Of a stretch of DNA of 64,000 nucleotides, positions 1 through 9,960 are shown piece by piece. The position numbers and the translations under genes are program-made. Origin of the DNA: Streptomyces sp. CBMA29 (GTDB lineage: Bacteria > Actinomycetota > Actinomycetes > Streptomycetales > Streptomycetaceae); contig NZ_MECL01000198.1 of the NCBI RefSeq assembly GCF_014596445.1, positions 1 through 64,000 on the forward strand, written 5' to 3'. The notes under the pieces are model-generated. The model was not told where the DNA came from. It searched no databases and saw only the letters and a list, made by a program, of their open reading frames with translations. How positions within the stretch are numbered: the first letter of the stretch is position 1; every line of letters begins with the position of its first letter.

Positions 1-1422
1 GTCGGCTCCACCGCCGTCGACTACACGCGTCTTGACGCCGCCGCGCGGGCGCTCGCCGGGACCGTCGTCGCGGCGGTCCCCGGCGGGCGGCCCCGGCGGG
101 TCGGCCTGCTGGCGTCCCGTACCGTGACCGCCTACGCCGGTCTGCTGGCCGCGCAGTTCGCGGGCGCGGCCGTCGTGCCGCTGCACCCGGGCTTCCCCGC
201 CGACCGCACCGCCCGGATGATCACCGCGGCCGGTCTGGACGCGCTGATCGTGGACGAGCGCGGCGCCGCCGTGCTACCGGAGCTGGCCGGGGTCCTCGAC
301 GGCGTCCCCGTCGTCGGGGAGCCGGTCGGGGAGCCGGTCGGGGAGCCGCTGGAGCAGCCGCTGCCGACGACGCCCGACGACATCGCGTACATCCTGTTCA
401 CCTCGGGCTCCACGGGCACGCCCAAGGGGGTGCCCGTGCTGCACCGCAATGTCGACGCCTACTTGCGCTTCGTGCACGGCCGCTACGGCTTCCACAGCGG
501 GGACGTGTTCTCGCAGACCTTCGACCTCACCTTCGACCTGGCGATGTTCGACCTGTTCACCGGCTGGGGCAGCGGCGGCACCGTGGTGAGCGTGCCGCCG
601 ACCGCGTACGCCTCGCTGGAGCGGTTCGTGGCCGAGCAGGGCATCACGGTGTGGTTCTCCGCGCCGAGCCTGGTGTCGCTGCTGCGGCGGCGGCCCCGGG
701 GGCTGCCCGCGGGCAGCATGCCGAGCCTGCGCTGGAGCCTGTTCTGCGGGGAGCCGCTGCTGGCCCACGACGCGCGGGAGTGGGGCGCGGCGGCGCCCGG
801 CTCGGTGGTCGAGAATCTGTACGGCCCGACCGAGCTGACCATCTCGTGCAGTGTGCACCGCTGGGACCCGGTCACCTCGCCCCAGTCGTGTGTCAACGAC
901 GTGGTGTCGATCGGCCGTCTGCACCCCGGTATGCGCGCGCTGCTGCACGAGCCCACCGAGGACGGTGACGGTGAACTGTGCGTCACCGGCGACCAGATGT
1001 TCCCCGGCTATCTCGACCCGGCCGACGACGAGGGCCGGTTCCTGGAGCACGGCGGCGAACGCTGGTACCGCACGGGCGACTTGGTACGGCCGCTGCCCGG
1101 CGACGCGTTCGCGTATCTGGGCCGCCGCGACCACCAGGTGAAGATCCACGGGGTACGCGTCGAACTGGCCGAGGTGGAGTGGGCGTTGCGCCGGGTCGAG
1201 GGTGTGAAGGAGGCCGTCGCGGTCGCCGTGGACGGCGAGTTGACCGCCTTCCTGCTCGGTGAGCGGCGGCCTCCCGCGGCCGTCGCCGAGGATCTGGCGG
1301 CCTTTCTGCCGCGCGCCCTGGTCCCGCGCCGCTTCGTCCAGGTCGAGGAGTTCCCGCTCAACGCCAACCGCAAGATCGACCGCAAGGCCCTCACGGCGCG
1401 CGCCGCGGCGGCCGACCGGTGA
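1..1422 (+). CDS. Stand-alone amino-acid adenylation domain (5' partial)
   Basis: The frame is open from base 1, so the start lies upstream. The visible 473 residues are an AMP-forming adenylation domain that would activate an amino acid as aminoacyl-AMP and load it on a carrier protein. Motifs in order: TSGSTGTPKG near residue 135, FDLAMFDLF (the Asp that binds the alpha-amino group in NRPS A domains is kept), YGPTE near 275, YRTGD near 356, and NANRKIDR with the catalytic Lys near 458. No condensation or carrier domain follows, so it must act in trans. A GEPV repeat sits near residue 105. It converges on the polyketide synthase gene, with a hairpin terminator between them. The substrate cannot be read by eye; a D-alanine ligase (DltA)-like enzyme is the main alternative. 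Confidence 0.88.
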   Translation, partial: VGSTAVDYTRLDAAARALAGTVVAAVPGGRPRRVGLLASRTVTAYAGLLAAQFAGAAVVPLHPGFPADRTARMITAAGLDALIVDERGAAVLPELAGVLDGVPVVGEPVGEPVGEPLEQPLPTTPDDIAYILFTSGSTGTPKGVPVLHRNVDAYLRFVHGRYGFHSGDVFSQTFDLTFDLAMFDLFTGWGSGGTVVSVPPTAYASLERFVAEQGITVWFSAPSLVSLLRRRPRGLPAGSMPSLRWSLFCGEPLLAHDAREWGAAAPGSVVENLYGPTELTISCSVHRWDPVTSPQSCVNDVVSIGRLHPGMRALLHEPTEDGDGELCVTGDQMFPGYLDPADDEGRFLEHGGERWYRTGDLVRPLPGDAFAYLGRRDHQVKIHGVRVELAEVEWALRRVEGVKEAVAVAVDGELTAFLLGERRPPAAVAEDLAAFLPRALVPRRFVQVEEFPLNANRKIDRKALTARAAAADR

Positions 1423-1490
1423 CGGCACCCCGCCACCGGGTGGCGGAGCCGGGCGTGCCGCACGGGACCACCGCGCGGACAGCACGCGGA

Positions 1491-1525
1491 GGGCGGCCGA
1501 CGCGGAAGGTCCGCGACGGCCGCCC
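1491..1525. terminator. Bidirectional hairpin terminator between converging genes
   Basis: A 9-bp perfect outer stem (1491-1499 with 1517-1525), an A.A mismatch and a 6-bp inner stem (1501-1506 with 1510-1515) close on a 3-nt loop. It lies in the 134-nt gap between two convergent stop codons. There is no long T-run, as is common in high-GC actinomycetes. A weaker 7-bp hairpin lies at 1430-1446. Confidence 0.65.
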
Positions 1526-1556
1526 CTGGCGGTACGGGTGCCGGTACCGGCCGGTG

Positions 1557-4500
1557 TCAGCCCTCCACGAAGGAGGCGAGACGGCGGACGGTGAAGTGCT
1601 CCAGCAGGTCGGTCGGGGCGAGGTCGCACGAGAGGGCCGCGCGGATGCGCGCCGAGAGCTCGACGGCGACGAGCGAGTGACCGCCCAGTTCGAAGAAACC
1701 GTCATCCGCGCCGATTCCCTCCACCGCGAGGACCTGGCCCCAGATCTCCGCCAGCGCCGCCTCCGTGCCCTCGGCGGGCTCGGCGTACGGGGTGCGCAGC
1801 TTCGGCCGCGAGTGGCGCTGCCCGTCGTCGGCCGCCCGCTGCGCCGCCGACGTGCCGTCGCCGGTGACCCACTGGGCGAGCCGCGGTGCGAGCGGCCCGG
1901 AGGAGATCACCACGTGGGCGAGCCGGTCGGCCGAGGCCAGCGCCCGCTCCAGCAGGGTCAGGCCCTCCCGCGGCGTCATCTCGTAGACCGGCACGGTCGG
2001 TTCGCGGTCCGCCTCACGGCGCTCCGTGTCGATCGCCCAGGTGTCCCAGTCGACGGTGATCCAGCGGCCCTCGCCGCGCAGCCGGGCCCTGCGGGCGTAC
2101 GCGTCCAGCGCCGCGCCCGCCGCCGCGTGCGGGCCGAACGTGACGCCGCCGAGCACCGCGGACAGCGAGGACACGGTGATCCTGCGGTCCTTGGCGCGGT
2201 CGCCGAGGACCGCCTGGAGGGTGTGGAAGCCCGCCACCTTGGGGTGCAGGTGCGTGGCGCGGCTGTCCCGGTCGGACAGGTGGGCGATCTCGAACCGGCT
2301 CGGGTCCTGCGTACCGGCCGCGTGCACCACCGCGTCGATGCCGCCGAACCGCTCGTCGGCCGCTCGGACGACGGCCCGCATCGCCTCCTCGTCACCGACG
2401 TCCGCGCCCATGGCGATCACCTCGGCGCCGCGCGCTTCCAGATCCAGCACGTTCCTGAGGTGCCGGGCGACCCGGTCGTCGCCGGCCGACAGTTGCGACC
2501 AGCGCTCACGCGGCGGGAGTTCACCGCGCGAGGTCAGCACCAGACGGCAGCCGTAGCTCTCCGCGAGGTGCCGGGCCAGGGCCAGGCCGACATCGCCGAG
2601 ACCGCCGGTGATCAGCACCGTCTCGCCGTCCCCGAACACCGGACGCGCGGGGTCGGTCTCCTCCAGCGGGTGCGGCTGATAGGTCCGCGCCCACAGGTCG
2701 CCGGCCCGGACGGCCGACGGTCCCTGGTGCGGGTGGACGATCGCGGCGAGCGCCTGGTCGACCGCCGACGGTGTGACGGCGCCCTGCGCCGGGTCCAGGT
2801 CGAGGTGACGGCACGACAGATGCGCGTTCTCCTGGCCGATGGTGGGGGCCAGCGCGGCGAGCGCCGCGTGCTCCGGATGCCGCAGATCGGCGCCCGTCAC
2901 GGAGACGGCCCCGCCGGTCAGCAGGGTCAACTCGGCCTGTGCGGGCTCGGAGTCGGCGGCCAGCACGCCGACCAGGCCGAGCGCGGAGTGCGTTCCCCAC
3001 TCCTGCTGCGCGGTGAAGTGCCCGGCGCCGTCGCCCTCGGGTGAGGCGAGCGAGAAGCCGTGCACGAGCGTGCGGGGCGCGACGAACTGCCGGGCCAGCA
3101 ACTCCCCCAGATCCTCCGGGTGTTCGACGCGTACGGTGAAGTCCCCCGCCGCGTCCTGCCCGAACTCCCCGCCGGGCCGTGCCGTGACGACCTCGGCGCC
3201 GGCCACCGCCAGTCGGCGTACCAGCGCCTCGGCGCGCTCCTCTGCGGCCAGCACCAGCCAGGGCCCGGCCGCGCGCAGCCGCTCGTCCAGATCGCCGGTG
3301 GGCAGCGGGCGTTGCTGCCACGCGGGCAGATACGACCACTGCGCCAGGTCGTCGACCCGGCCCTCGACCGGCGGCTTCTCACCGCGGGCCCCGGGCCGTG
3401 CCTCCACCCAGTGGCGGGTGCGGCGGAAGGGGTAGGTGGGCAGCTCGGCCCGCCGTCCCTCGCCCTTGTGCAGTGCGGCCCAGTCGATCGCGGCGCCCGC
3501 CAGCCACAGTCGGCCGACGGTGGTCACGAGCCAGCGCGCCGCCGACCCGGAGGGAGCGTCGGCGTCGGGGGCGACGGTGACCGTCTCGAAGTGCCCGGTC
3601 CCGGTGTCGCCGGCGGCCCTGATCCGGACGCCGATCGCCCGCAGCCCCTGTTCCAGGACGGCGGAGACGGCCGGGCAGGCGCCGCCCTCGGTGGTTCCCG
3701 GCAGCAACGAGGCTGCCGCGGACGCCAGTTGGGACCGCCAGTCGGCCGGTCCCTCCTCCTGGGCCAGCACCACGGCCGGGTCGTGCCGGGTCGTCTCGCC
3801 GTCCACCCAGCGGCCGGGGTCGCCGAGCGCGGCGACCGCGTCCTGGAGGTCGTCGCAGACCACGAAGCGGCGCAGTGCGAAGTGCCCGCGCGAGACCTGG
3901 AGGGTGTAGGCGACGTCGGCCGGGTCCAGTTCGGAATGCGCGGCCAGGTGGGTGCGCAGCCGCTCGGTGACCTCGTCGAGCGCGGCCTGGTCGCCCGCGG
4001 AGAACGCCAGCAGGTGCGGTCCGGGGACGGCGGCGCGGGCGGCGCGCGGCGGGGCCTGCTCGATGACGACGTGCGCGTTGGTGCCGCCCATGCCGAAGGA
4101 GCTGACTCCGGCCCGGCGCGGCTCGGGTCCGGCCGGCCACGGCTGGTTCCGCGGCAGTACGGTGAAGCGGTCGGAGGCGGCGGCCAGCGCGGGGTTGGGC
4201 TTCTCGAAGCCGGGGATGGCCAGCCGTACGCCGTCGCGGACGCCGAGCGCGGCCCGGATCAGGCCGGTGACACCGGAGGCCCGGTCCAGGTGGCCGACGG
4301 CCGGTTTGGCCGAGCCCAGCACGATCGGGGTCTGCGGTGTGGTCTGGAACACCCGTGACAGCGCGGTCAGTTCGATGCCGTCGCCGAGCGCGGTGCCGGT
4401 GGCGTGGCACTCCACGTACCCGACGGACTCGGGCTTGACGTCGGCGACGTTCAGCGCGGTACGGATCACCGCGGCCTGTCCCTCGACGCCCGGCGCGGAG

Positions 4501-5381
4501 TAACCGACGCGCTCCTGACCGTCGTTGTTGACCGCGGAGCCCAGGATGACCGCGTGGATCACGTCGCCGTCGGCGAGCGCGTCGGTCATCCTGCGCAGCG
4601 CGACCACGCCGACGGCCGCGCCCATCACCGTTCCGTCGGCCGCCGCGTCGAAGCTGCGGACCGTGCCCCGCGGCGAGGTGATGCCGCCCGGGTAGTACAT
4701 GTAGCCGGCCGGCTGCGGAAGCGGCAGGAAGGCGCCGCCGGCCAGTGCCAGATCGCTCTCGAAGGTCAGCAGGCTCTGGCAGGCCAGGTGCACCGCGACC
4801 AGCGACGTCGAGCAGAAGGTCTGCACGCTCAGGCTCGGACCGCGCAGGCCGAGTTTGTACGCCACCAGGCTGGTGAGCGAGTCCCGTTCGTTGCCGACCG
4901 CGACCAACTGACCGCCGCCGGGCTCGTCCATGACGTGCGCGACGTTGTCGAGCAGGTAGTCGGGGAAGGCGGAGCCGCCGAAGACACCGACCTGTCCCGG
5001 CGGGGCCACCGGCGGGTAACCGGCGTTCTCCAGCGCTTCCCAGGAGCACTCCAGGAAGAGCCGGTGCTGCGGGCCCATCGTCTCCGCCTCGCGCGGCGAG
5101 AAGCCGAACGCGGCGGCGTCGAAGTCGGCGATGCCGTCGACCGGCCCGCCCACCCGTACGTAGTGCGGGTTGGCGGCGGTCCGCGCGGAGACGCCCGCCG
5201 CGGCCAGCTCCTCGTCGGTGATCTCGCGCAGGCCGCTGACACCGGCCAGCGCGTTGCGCCACAGCGTGGCCACGTCCGGGGCGCCGGGGAAGCGGCCGGC
5301 CATGCCGACCAGGGCCACCGCGGAGTCGTAGGCGTCGTACGCCTCGTCGGTCTCGTCCGTCTCGTCGGGTATGTCAGACAC
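1557..5381 (-). CDS. AT-less polyketide synthase module: KS - psiKR/KR (Tyr lost) - ACP
   Basis: A 1274-aa single-module PKS. The ketosynthase (about 20-440) keeps Cys190 in FCSTS, His326 in ECHATGT and His364 in KPAVGH, so it should condense. About 250 residues of linker with a post-AT-like PTYPF motif follow where an acyltransferase would be, so extender loading must come in trans. A KR structural half (about 685-905) and NADPH motif TGGLGDVG (925-932) follow, with Lys1048 and Ser1071/1072 present. The catalytic Tyr is His1085 and the usual Asn is Gly1089, so ketoreduction is doubtful. The ACP has GGHSL with Ser1236. The N-terminus is acidic (DETDETDE). It has a GTG start with GAGGAG five bases upstream and is the last gene of the minus-strand operon, 9 nt after the ABC permease. 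Confidence 0.9.
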   Translation of the reverse strand: MSDIPDETDETDEAYDAYDSAVALVGMAGRFPGAPDVATLWRNALAGVSGLREITDEELAAAGVSARTAANPHYVRVGGPVDGIADFDAAAFGFSPREAETMGPQHRLFLECSWEALENAGYPPVAPPGQVGVFGGSAFPDYLLDNVAHVMDEPGGGQLVAVGNERDSLTSLVAYKLGLRGPSLSVQTFCSTSLVAVHLACQSLLTFESDLALAGGAFLPLPQPAGYMYYPGGITSPRGTVRSFDAAADGTVMGAAVGVVALRRMTDALADGDVIHAVILGSAVNNDGQERVGYSAPGVEGQAAVIRTALNVADVKPESVGYVECHATGTALGDGIELTALSRVFQTTPQTPIVLGSAKPAVGHLDRASGVTGLIRAALGVRDGVRLAIPGFEKPNPALAAASDRFTVLPRNQPWPAGPEPRRAGVSSFGMGGTNAHVVIEQAPPRAARAAVPGPHLLAFSAGDQAALDEVTERLRTHLAAHSELDPADVAYTLQVSRGHFALRRFVVCDDLQDAVAALGDPGRWVDGETTRHDPAVVLAQEEGPADWRSQLASAAASLLPGTTEGGACPAVSAVLEQGLRAIGVRIRAAGDTGTGHFETVTVAPDADAPSGSAARWLVTTVGRLWLAGAAIDWAALHKGEGRRAELPTYPFRRTRHWVEARPGARGEKPPVEGRVDDLAQWSYLPAWQQRPLPTGDLDERLRAAGPWLVLAAEERAEALVRRLAVAGAEVVTARPGGEFGQDAAGDFTVRVEHPEDLGELLARQFVAPRTLVHGFSLASPEGDGAGHFTAQQEWGTHSALGLVGVLAADSEPAQAELTLLTGGAVSVTGADLRHPEHAALAALAPTIGQENAHLSCRHLDLDPAQGAVTPSAVDQALAAIVHPHQGPSAVRAGDLWARTYQPHPLEETDPARPVFGDGETVLITGGLGDVGLALARHLAESYGCRLVLTSRGELPPRERWSQLSAGDDRVARHLRNVLDLEARGAEVIAMGADVGDEEAMRAVVRAADERFGGIDAVVHAAGTQDPSRFEIAHLSDRDSRATHLHPKVAGFHTLQAVLGDRAKDRRITVSSLSAVLGGVTFGPHAAAGAALDAYARRARLRGEGRWITVDWDTWAIDTERREADREPTVPVYEMTPREGLTLLERALASADRLAHVVISSGPLAPRLAQWVTGDGTSAAQRAADDGQRHSRPKLRTPYAEPAEGTEAALAEIWGQVLAVEGIGADDGFFELGGHSLVAVELSARIRAALSCDLAPTDLLEHFTVRRLASFVEG

Positions 5382-5390
5382 GATGTCTCC

Positions 5391-6146
5391 TCACAGCAGG
5401 TGGCTGCGGCCCCAGCCGCGCGAGAGCCGGTAGGTGGCGAAGGCGCCGCAGGCCACGCCGATCGCCAGGCAGACCAGCGCCGGGCGCAGCATCCGCGAGG
5501 CGTCGCCGTCGATGGCGGCGTGCAGCAGGGACATCGCCCAGTAGCCGGGCGAGGCCGGGGCGATGTGCTGGGCCCAGGCGGGCATCAGGCTGACCGGCAC
5601 CAGGGCGCCGCCGAGCGCGCTGACCAGCATCGCGCCCAGGTCGGAGACCATGCCGAGGTCGCCGCGGCTGCGCACGACCGTGGCGAGCGCCGTACCGAGG
5701 GCGAGCAGGGTGAAGCCCCACACCGCGACGGCCAGCATGATCCAGCCCAGGGTCGGCGGGACCGGCAGCCCGATCACCAGGCAGCCGAAGATCAGCAGCA
5801 CACTCTGCTGGAGCAGCAGGATCACGAAGGCCGGTACGGCCTTGCCCAGCAGGAGCTGGGCCCGTGAGGCGCGGGTGACGCGCAGCCGGTCCCAGGTGCG
5901 CCACTCGCGCTCGACCATGATCGAGTTGCCGACGATGGAGAGCGCGAAGACGGAGAACATCACCAGCGGCCCGGTGACCGCCTGGAGTGTGCCGGTCTTG
6001 AGCGCGGTCACGTACAGCGGTTTGAAGACCAGCATCAGCAGCATCGGCATCGCGATGTAGCTGATGAGCTGTCCGGGGTCGCGCAACCGCAGCAGGGTGT
6101 TGTACTTGGCCATCAGGCCGGACCGGTAGAGGGATTCAGTCGACAT
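5391..6146 (-). CDS. ABC-2 type transporter permease
   Basis: A 251-aa membrane protein with about six hydrophobic segments (roughly 27-47, 60-82, 108-130, 138-162, 172-195 and 222-242) typical of ABC-2/DrrB-type exporter permeases. The EREWRTWDRLR stretch before the third segment resembles the coupling region of this family. It overlaps the upstream ATPase gene by 11 nt, so the two are translated together and should form one exporter. Its place inside the biosynthetic operon suggests product export or self-resistance. Confidence 0.9.
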   Translation of the reverse strand: MSTESLYRSGLMAKYNTLLRLRDPGQLISYIAMPMLLMLVFKPLYVTALKTGTLQAVTGPLVMFSVFALSIVGNSIMVEREWRTWDRLRVTRASRAQLLLGKAVPAFVILLLQQSVLLIFGCLVIGLPVPPTLGWIMLAVAVWGFTLLALGTALATVVRSRGDLGMVSDLGAMLVSALGGALVPVSLMPAWAQHIAPASPGYWAMSLLHAAIDGDASRMLRPALVCLAIGVACGAFATYRLSRGWGRSHLL

Positions 6147-7074
6147 CGAGCACCGCCAGGGATCGGTAGAGGTCGTCGAGGTCGGGCTTGCGGACGTCGA
6201 CGGAGGTGACCGGCTGCCGCGCCTCGTGGAGCAGCCGCACCAGGGCGGCGGTCGGGTCGGTGGTGGACTCGTGGAGTTCGCTGCCGTCGGCCAGGACCAC
6301 GCGGACCTCGCCGGGCAGGCCCTCCAGGAGCTGCGCGCTGGTGCCGCGGGCGACCACCCGGCCGCGCTTGGCGACGGCGATGGTCGCGGCCAGTTCGGTC
6401 AGTTCGGTCAGGTAGTGGGTGGTGTAGACGACGGCCGCGCCGTCGGCGGCGCGCAGCTTGACGGTGTCGAGCAGCGCCTGCCGGGTCTCCGGGTCGGCGC
6501 CCGCGGTGGGCTCGTCGAGCAGCAGCAGGTCGGGGCGGTGGATCATGGCGACGGCCGCCTGCGTACGGCGCTGCTGGCCGCCGGAGAGCACACCGGCCGG
6601 GCGGTCGAGGAATTCGGTCAGCCGCAGCGCGGCGGACAGTTCGTCGACGGCGGACGTGAGGGCGCCGCGGCGCAGGCCGGAAAGGCCGCCGAAGAACTTC
6701 ATGTGCTCGCGGACGGACAGCGGCGGGTAGAGGGCGATGTTCTGCGGGGAGACCCCGATGCGGCCGCGCGCCTTGGTGGGCTCCTCGCCGCCGATGAGTA
6801 CGCCGCCGGAGTCGGCCCTGATGAGCCCGGAGACGATCTCGACGAAGGTCGACTTGCCCGCGCCGTTGTGGCCGACCAGGCCGACGATCTCGCCGCGGTG
6901 CGCGGTCAGGTCGAAGCCGTCGAGCGCCTGGACCTCGCCGTAGCGCTTGCTGAGGCCGGTCACTTCGAGCATGGCCCGGTCGCTGTCCTTACCGCTCCTG
7001 GCGGCCCGCCGGTCCGGCTTCCGCGACGGTTCGTCCCGCACTCCCGCCGGCGGCGAGGGGGTCCTCAAGCTCAT
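6136..7074 (-). CDS. ABC transporter ATP-binding protein (drug-export type)
   Basis: A 312-aa ATPase with Walker A GHNGAGKST (68-76), a Q-loop near 110, signature LSGGQQRR near 165, Walker B LLLLDEPTAG near 185 and an H-loop TTHYLTE. The C-terminal extension of about 80 residues resembles DrrA/NatA-type ATPases. The start at 7074 is supported by AGGAGG just upstream; an internal ATG at residue 35 would remove a basic tail. It pairs with the overlapping permease gene. A gap of about 100 nt separates it from the SARP gene, with no terminator seen, so readthrough in one operon is likely. Confidence 0.92.
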   Translation of the reverse strand: MSLRTPSPPAGVRDEPSRKPDRRAARSGKDSDRAMLEVTGLSKRYGEVQALDGFDLTAHRGEIVGLVGHNGAGKSTFVEIVSGLIRADSGGVLIGGEEPTKARGRIGVSPQNIALYPPLSVREHMKFFGGLSGLRRGALTSAVDELSAALRLTEFLDRPAGVLSGGQQRRTQAAVAMIHRPDLLLLDEPTAGADPETRQALLDTVKLRAADGAAVVYTTHYLTELTELAATIAVAKRGRVVARGTSAQLLEGLPGEVRVVLADGSELHESTTDPTAALVRLLHEARQPVTSVDVRKPDLDDLYRSLAVLDVD

Positions 7075-7177
7075 TGCTCCTCCTGGGAATCGGTGTGCTG
7101 CCAGTGCAGAACGCGGTGGTCAGGGCCGGTGGACGCGGTGGCCGGGCACCCGTACCGCACGGGGTACGGCGCCCGCG

Positions 7178-9898
7178 TCACTGCTCCTCCACCGATTCGG
7201 TACGCCGGCGGGTGGGGAAGGAGGCCGCCGGGCGGTGCCGGGGGGCCGAGGAGCGGGGGGCCGGGGTGGTACGGGCCGCGGGAGTGCCGGAGCCGCCGGT
7301 GCTGGCGGCCAGGCCGTAGCGGCGCTGGGTGGCCGGAACACCCCAGGCGGAGGTCTCGACCGGTGTCGCGGGCGCCGGTCCGGCGCCGCCGCGGCCGGGA
7401 CGCGGGGTCCTGCCGTCGGCCGCTGCCCCGGTCTCGCGGGCCAGCCGCTCCAGGGCCTTGCCCGCCGCCGCGCGCCAGGAGTCGGCGCCGAGCCGTTCGA
7501 AGGCGCCGAGCGCGCCCCGCAGCCGGGCGGTGGCCTGCTCGTACCGGCGCTCGCGCAGGTCGAGCGTGCCGAGCGAGAAGAGGATGGCGGCCTCGCCGAG
7601 GGAGTCCCCGGCCCGCTGCGTGGCGCGCAGCGCGTCGGTGCCCGCGGCCCGCCAGTCGTCGTGGGCCCGCTGGACCGCGGCCAGCGCTCCGACCGCGACC
7701 GCCAGGTGCCAGCACGCCTCGGTCTCGTGGACGTCGGCGGCCTGCCGTACGGCGGCCAGCAGCGACTCGCGCTCGGTGCCGTACCACTCGCCGGGGTCGC
7801 TCAACACGGCCCGCAGCATGGGCAGTTCCATGGGCCAGCGGGTGGGGTGGTGGAGTTCGGCGGCCGGGGTGCCGCCCTGGCGCAACAGCGCCTCGTCGGC
7901 GAGCGTCAGCCACGCGCCGAGCAGCCGCCGCCGCGGGGCCGACTCGTCCTGGTCCTCGGCCAGTTCCGCCAGGCACTCGGCGGCGTGCAGCCGGGTCAGG
8001 CCGCGCAGCCGGTAGCGGGCGGTGACGCCGCTGCCGCCGACCGGATCGACCAGCCGGGCGTCGACCAGCGTCTCCAGCACGTCCACGGCCGACGCGGTCG
8101 CCACGTCGAGCAGCGGGGCCGCGGCCCACGCGGGGAACTCCGCCGTGGGCAGTCCGCCGAGCCGGGCGAAGAGCTGCCGTGCGGGCGCGGCCAGTTGCTC
8201 GTAGGCGCCGCGCAGCGCGGCCCGTACGTCCAGGCCCTGGTGGAACAGCTCGTCCAGCCGGCGGCGTTCGTCGCGCAGCCGCGCGGTGAGCTGGGCCAGG
8301 CTCCAGTGCGGGCGGGCGGACAGCCGGGCGGCGGCAGCCCGCAGCGCCAGCGGCAGCCCGTCGCACAGCTCGGCCAATTCGATCGCCTCGCTGGGCTCGG
8401 CCGCCACCCGCTCGCGGCCGGTCATCGCCGCGAGCAGCTCCACGGCCTCGGGGATCTGCGGCACTTCCAGTTCGACGGTGTACGTGTCGGCGGGCGCCGA
8501 CAGCCGGGCCCGGCTGGTGACGAGCAGACCGCAGGTGGGGGCGCCGGGCACCAGGGGGCGCAGCAGTGTGACGTCGGCGGCGTCCTCGACGACCACCAGC
8601 ATCCGCCGCTCGGCCAGCGCGCTGCGGTAGAGCGCGGAGCGGCCGTCCAGCGACTCCGGTACGGCGGCGGCCGTGAAGCCGAGCGCCCGCAGGAAGCGTT
8701 CCAGGACGTCGGAGACCTCGCGGGGACCGGCGCCGACCGGCAGCCGCGCGTACAACTGGCCGTCGGCGAAGGCCGGGGCCAGGGCGTGCGCGGCCTCGAC
8801 GGCGAGCGCGGACTTGCCGACGCCCGCGCAGCCGGTGATCACGGCCATCGGCGCCGACGGCGCGGACAGCCGGTCGGTCAGTTCCGCCAGGACGTCGGCG
8901 TGGCCGGTGAAGTCGGTGATCCGGGCCGGGAGCATCCGCGGCAGCGGCAGCGGCGCGGTCGCGTTGACGGTGGCGGGCGCGGTGACCGCCGGAAGGTCAA
9001 GGTCGTTGGAGCCGTTGAGGATGGCCAGCTCCAGCCTGAGCAGCACCGGCCCCGGCTCGATGCCCAGTTCCTCGATGAAGGTACGCCGCACCTGGTGGTA
9101 CGCGGCCAGCGCCTCGGCCTGCCGCCCGCAGCGGTACAGCGCGGTCATGAGCTGTACGGCGGGGCGCTCGCGCAGCGGGAATTCGGCGGCCAGCGCGCTG
9201 ATCTCGCCCAGCACCTCGTGGTGCAGGCCGAGCCGCAGCTCGGCGTCCAGGCACTCCTCCAGCACCTCGAAGCGGCGCTCGGAGACCCGTACCAGCTTCG
9301 TCTGCACCACGGGGCTGTCGACCTCGGGCAGCGGGTCGCCGTTCCACAGGTCGAGCGCCTCGCGAAAGGCGGTACGGGCGGCGGCGGGCCGCCCGTCGGC
9401 CGCGGCGGCCCGGCCGCGGGCCGCCAGCTCGTCGAAGACGTGCAGGTCCAGCTCGCCGGGGGCGAGGTCGAGGGTATAACCGAGGCCGTGCATGCGGATG
9501 CGCTTGCCGAGCCCGGCGCGCTCCATCCGCTGGCGCAGTGCCGACACGGCGGTCTGCACCTGGGAGCGGGCGGTCGCGGGCGGGGTACCGCCCCAGACCG
9601 CGTTCACCATCGTCTCGAGTCCCACGCCGCGGCCGGTCTCCAGCAGCAGCAGCGCCAGCACGATCTGCTGCCGCCGCGCCGTGACCGCCACCTGCTGGGA
9701 GCCGCGCACCTCGAGGGAGCCGAGTACCCGGAAGCGGACCGCGGTGCCCACCGGGGCGGCGGGCGCCTGCCCGTCCACGGTGGGCTCACCCGTCAGGTCC
9801 GTTGTCGAGTCCGATGTCGAGTCCGCGGGCGGGTTCGCAGCCGGGTCCGGCGTGGGGTCCGCCGTGGCTCTGGCGGGGAGGGGTGATGCGATCGCCAT
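7178..9898 (-). CDS. SARP-family activator with NB-ARC ATPase domain (AfsR-like)
   Basis: A 906-aa regulator. After a low-complexity Pro/Ala/Asp/Thr N-terminus come an OmpR-like winged helix (about 53-145), a bacterial transcriptional activation domain (about 150-295) and an NB-ARC ATPase with P-loop GCAGVGKS (356-363). The rest is helical and ends in a disordered tail; no clear TPR array was recognised. SARPs activate antibiotic clusters by binding direct heptamer repeats with 11-bp period, and such repeats are present at 13427-13467 upstream of this operon. Start chosen at ATG 9898 because AAGGAAGG lies 9 nt upstream; a TTG 21 nt earlier falls inside that ribosome site. It is probably the pathway-specific activator. 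Confidence 0.92.
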   Translation of the reverse strand: MAIASPLPARATADPTPDPAANPPADSTSDSTTDLTGEPTVDGQAPAAPVGTAVRFRVLGSLEVRGSQQVAVTARRQQIVLALLLLETGRGVGLETMVNAVWGGTPPATARSQVQTAVSALRQRMERAGLGKRIRMHGLGYTLDLAPGELDLHVFDELAARGRAAAADGRPAAARTAFREALDLWNGDPLPEVDSPVVQTKLVRVSERRFEVLEECLDAELRLGLHHEVLGEISALAAEFPLRERPAVQLMTALYRCGRQAEALAAYHQVRRTFIEELGIEPGPVLLRLELAILNGSNDLDLPAVTAPATVNATAPLPLPRMLPARITDFTGHADVLAELTDRLSAPSAPMAVITGCAGVGKSALAVEAAHALAPAFADGQLYARLPVGAGPREVSDVLERFLRALGFTAAAVPESLDGRSALYRSALAERRMLVVVEDAADVTLLRPLVPGAPTCGLLVTSRARLSAPADTYTVELEVPQIPEAVELLAAMTGRERVAAEPSEAIELAELCDGLPLALRAAAARLSARPHWSLAQLTARLRDERRRLDELFHQGLDVRAALRGAYEQLAAPARQLFARLGGLPTAEFPAWAAAPLLDVATASAVDVLETLVDARLVDPVGGSGVTARYRLRGLTRLHAAECLAELAEDQDESAPRRRLLGAWLTLADEALLRQGGTPAAELHHPTRWPMELPMLRAVLSDPGEWYGTERESLLAAVRQAADVHETEACWHLAVAVGALAAVQRAHDDWRAAGTDALRATQRAGDSLGEAAILFSLGTLDLRERRYEQATARLRGALGAFERLGADSWRAAAGKALERLARETGAAADGRTPRPGRGGAGPAPATPVETSAWGVPATQRRYGLAASTGGSGTPAARTTPAPRSSAPRHRPAASFPTRRRTESVEEQ

Positions 9899-9960
9899 GT
9901 CCGTCAGCCTTCCTTGCAACGTGAGGCTCGCGGGGCCCGGTGCCGCCGCGGCGGGTGGGT

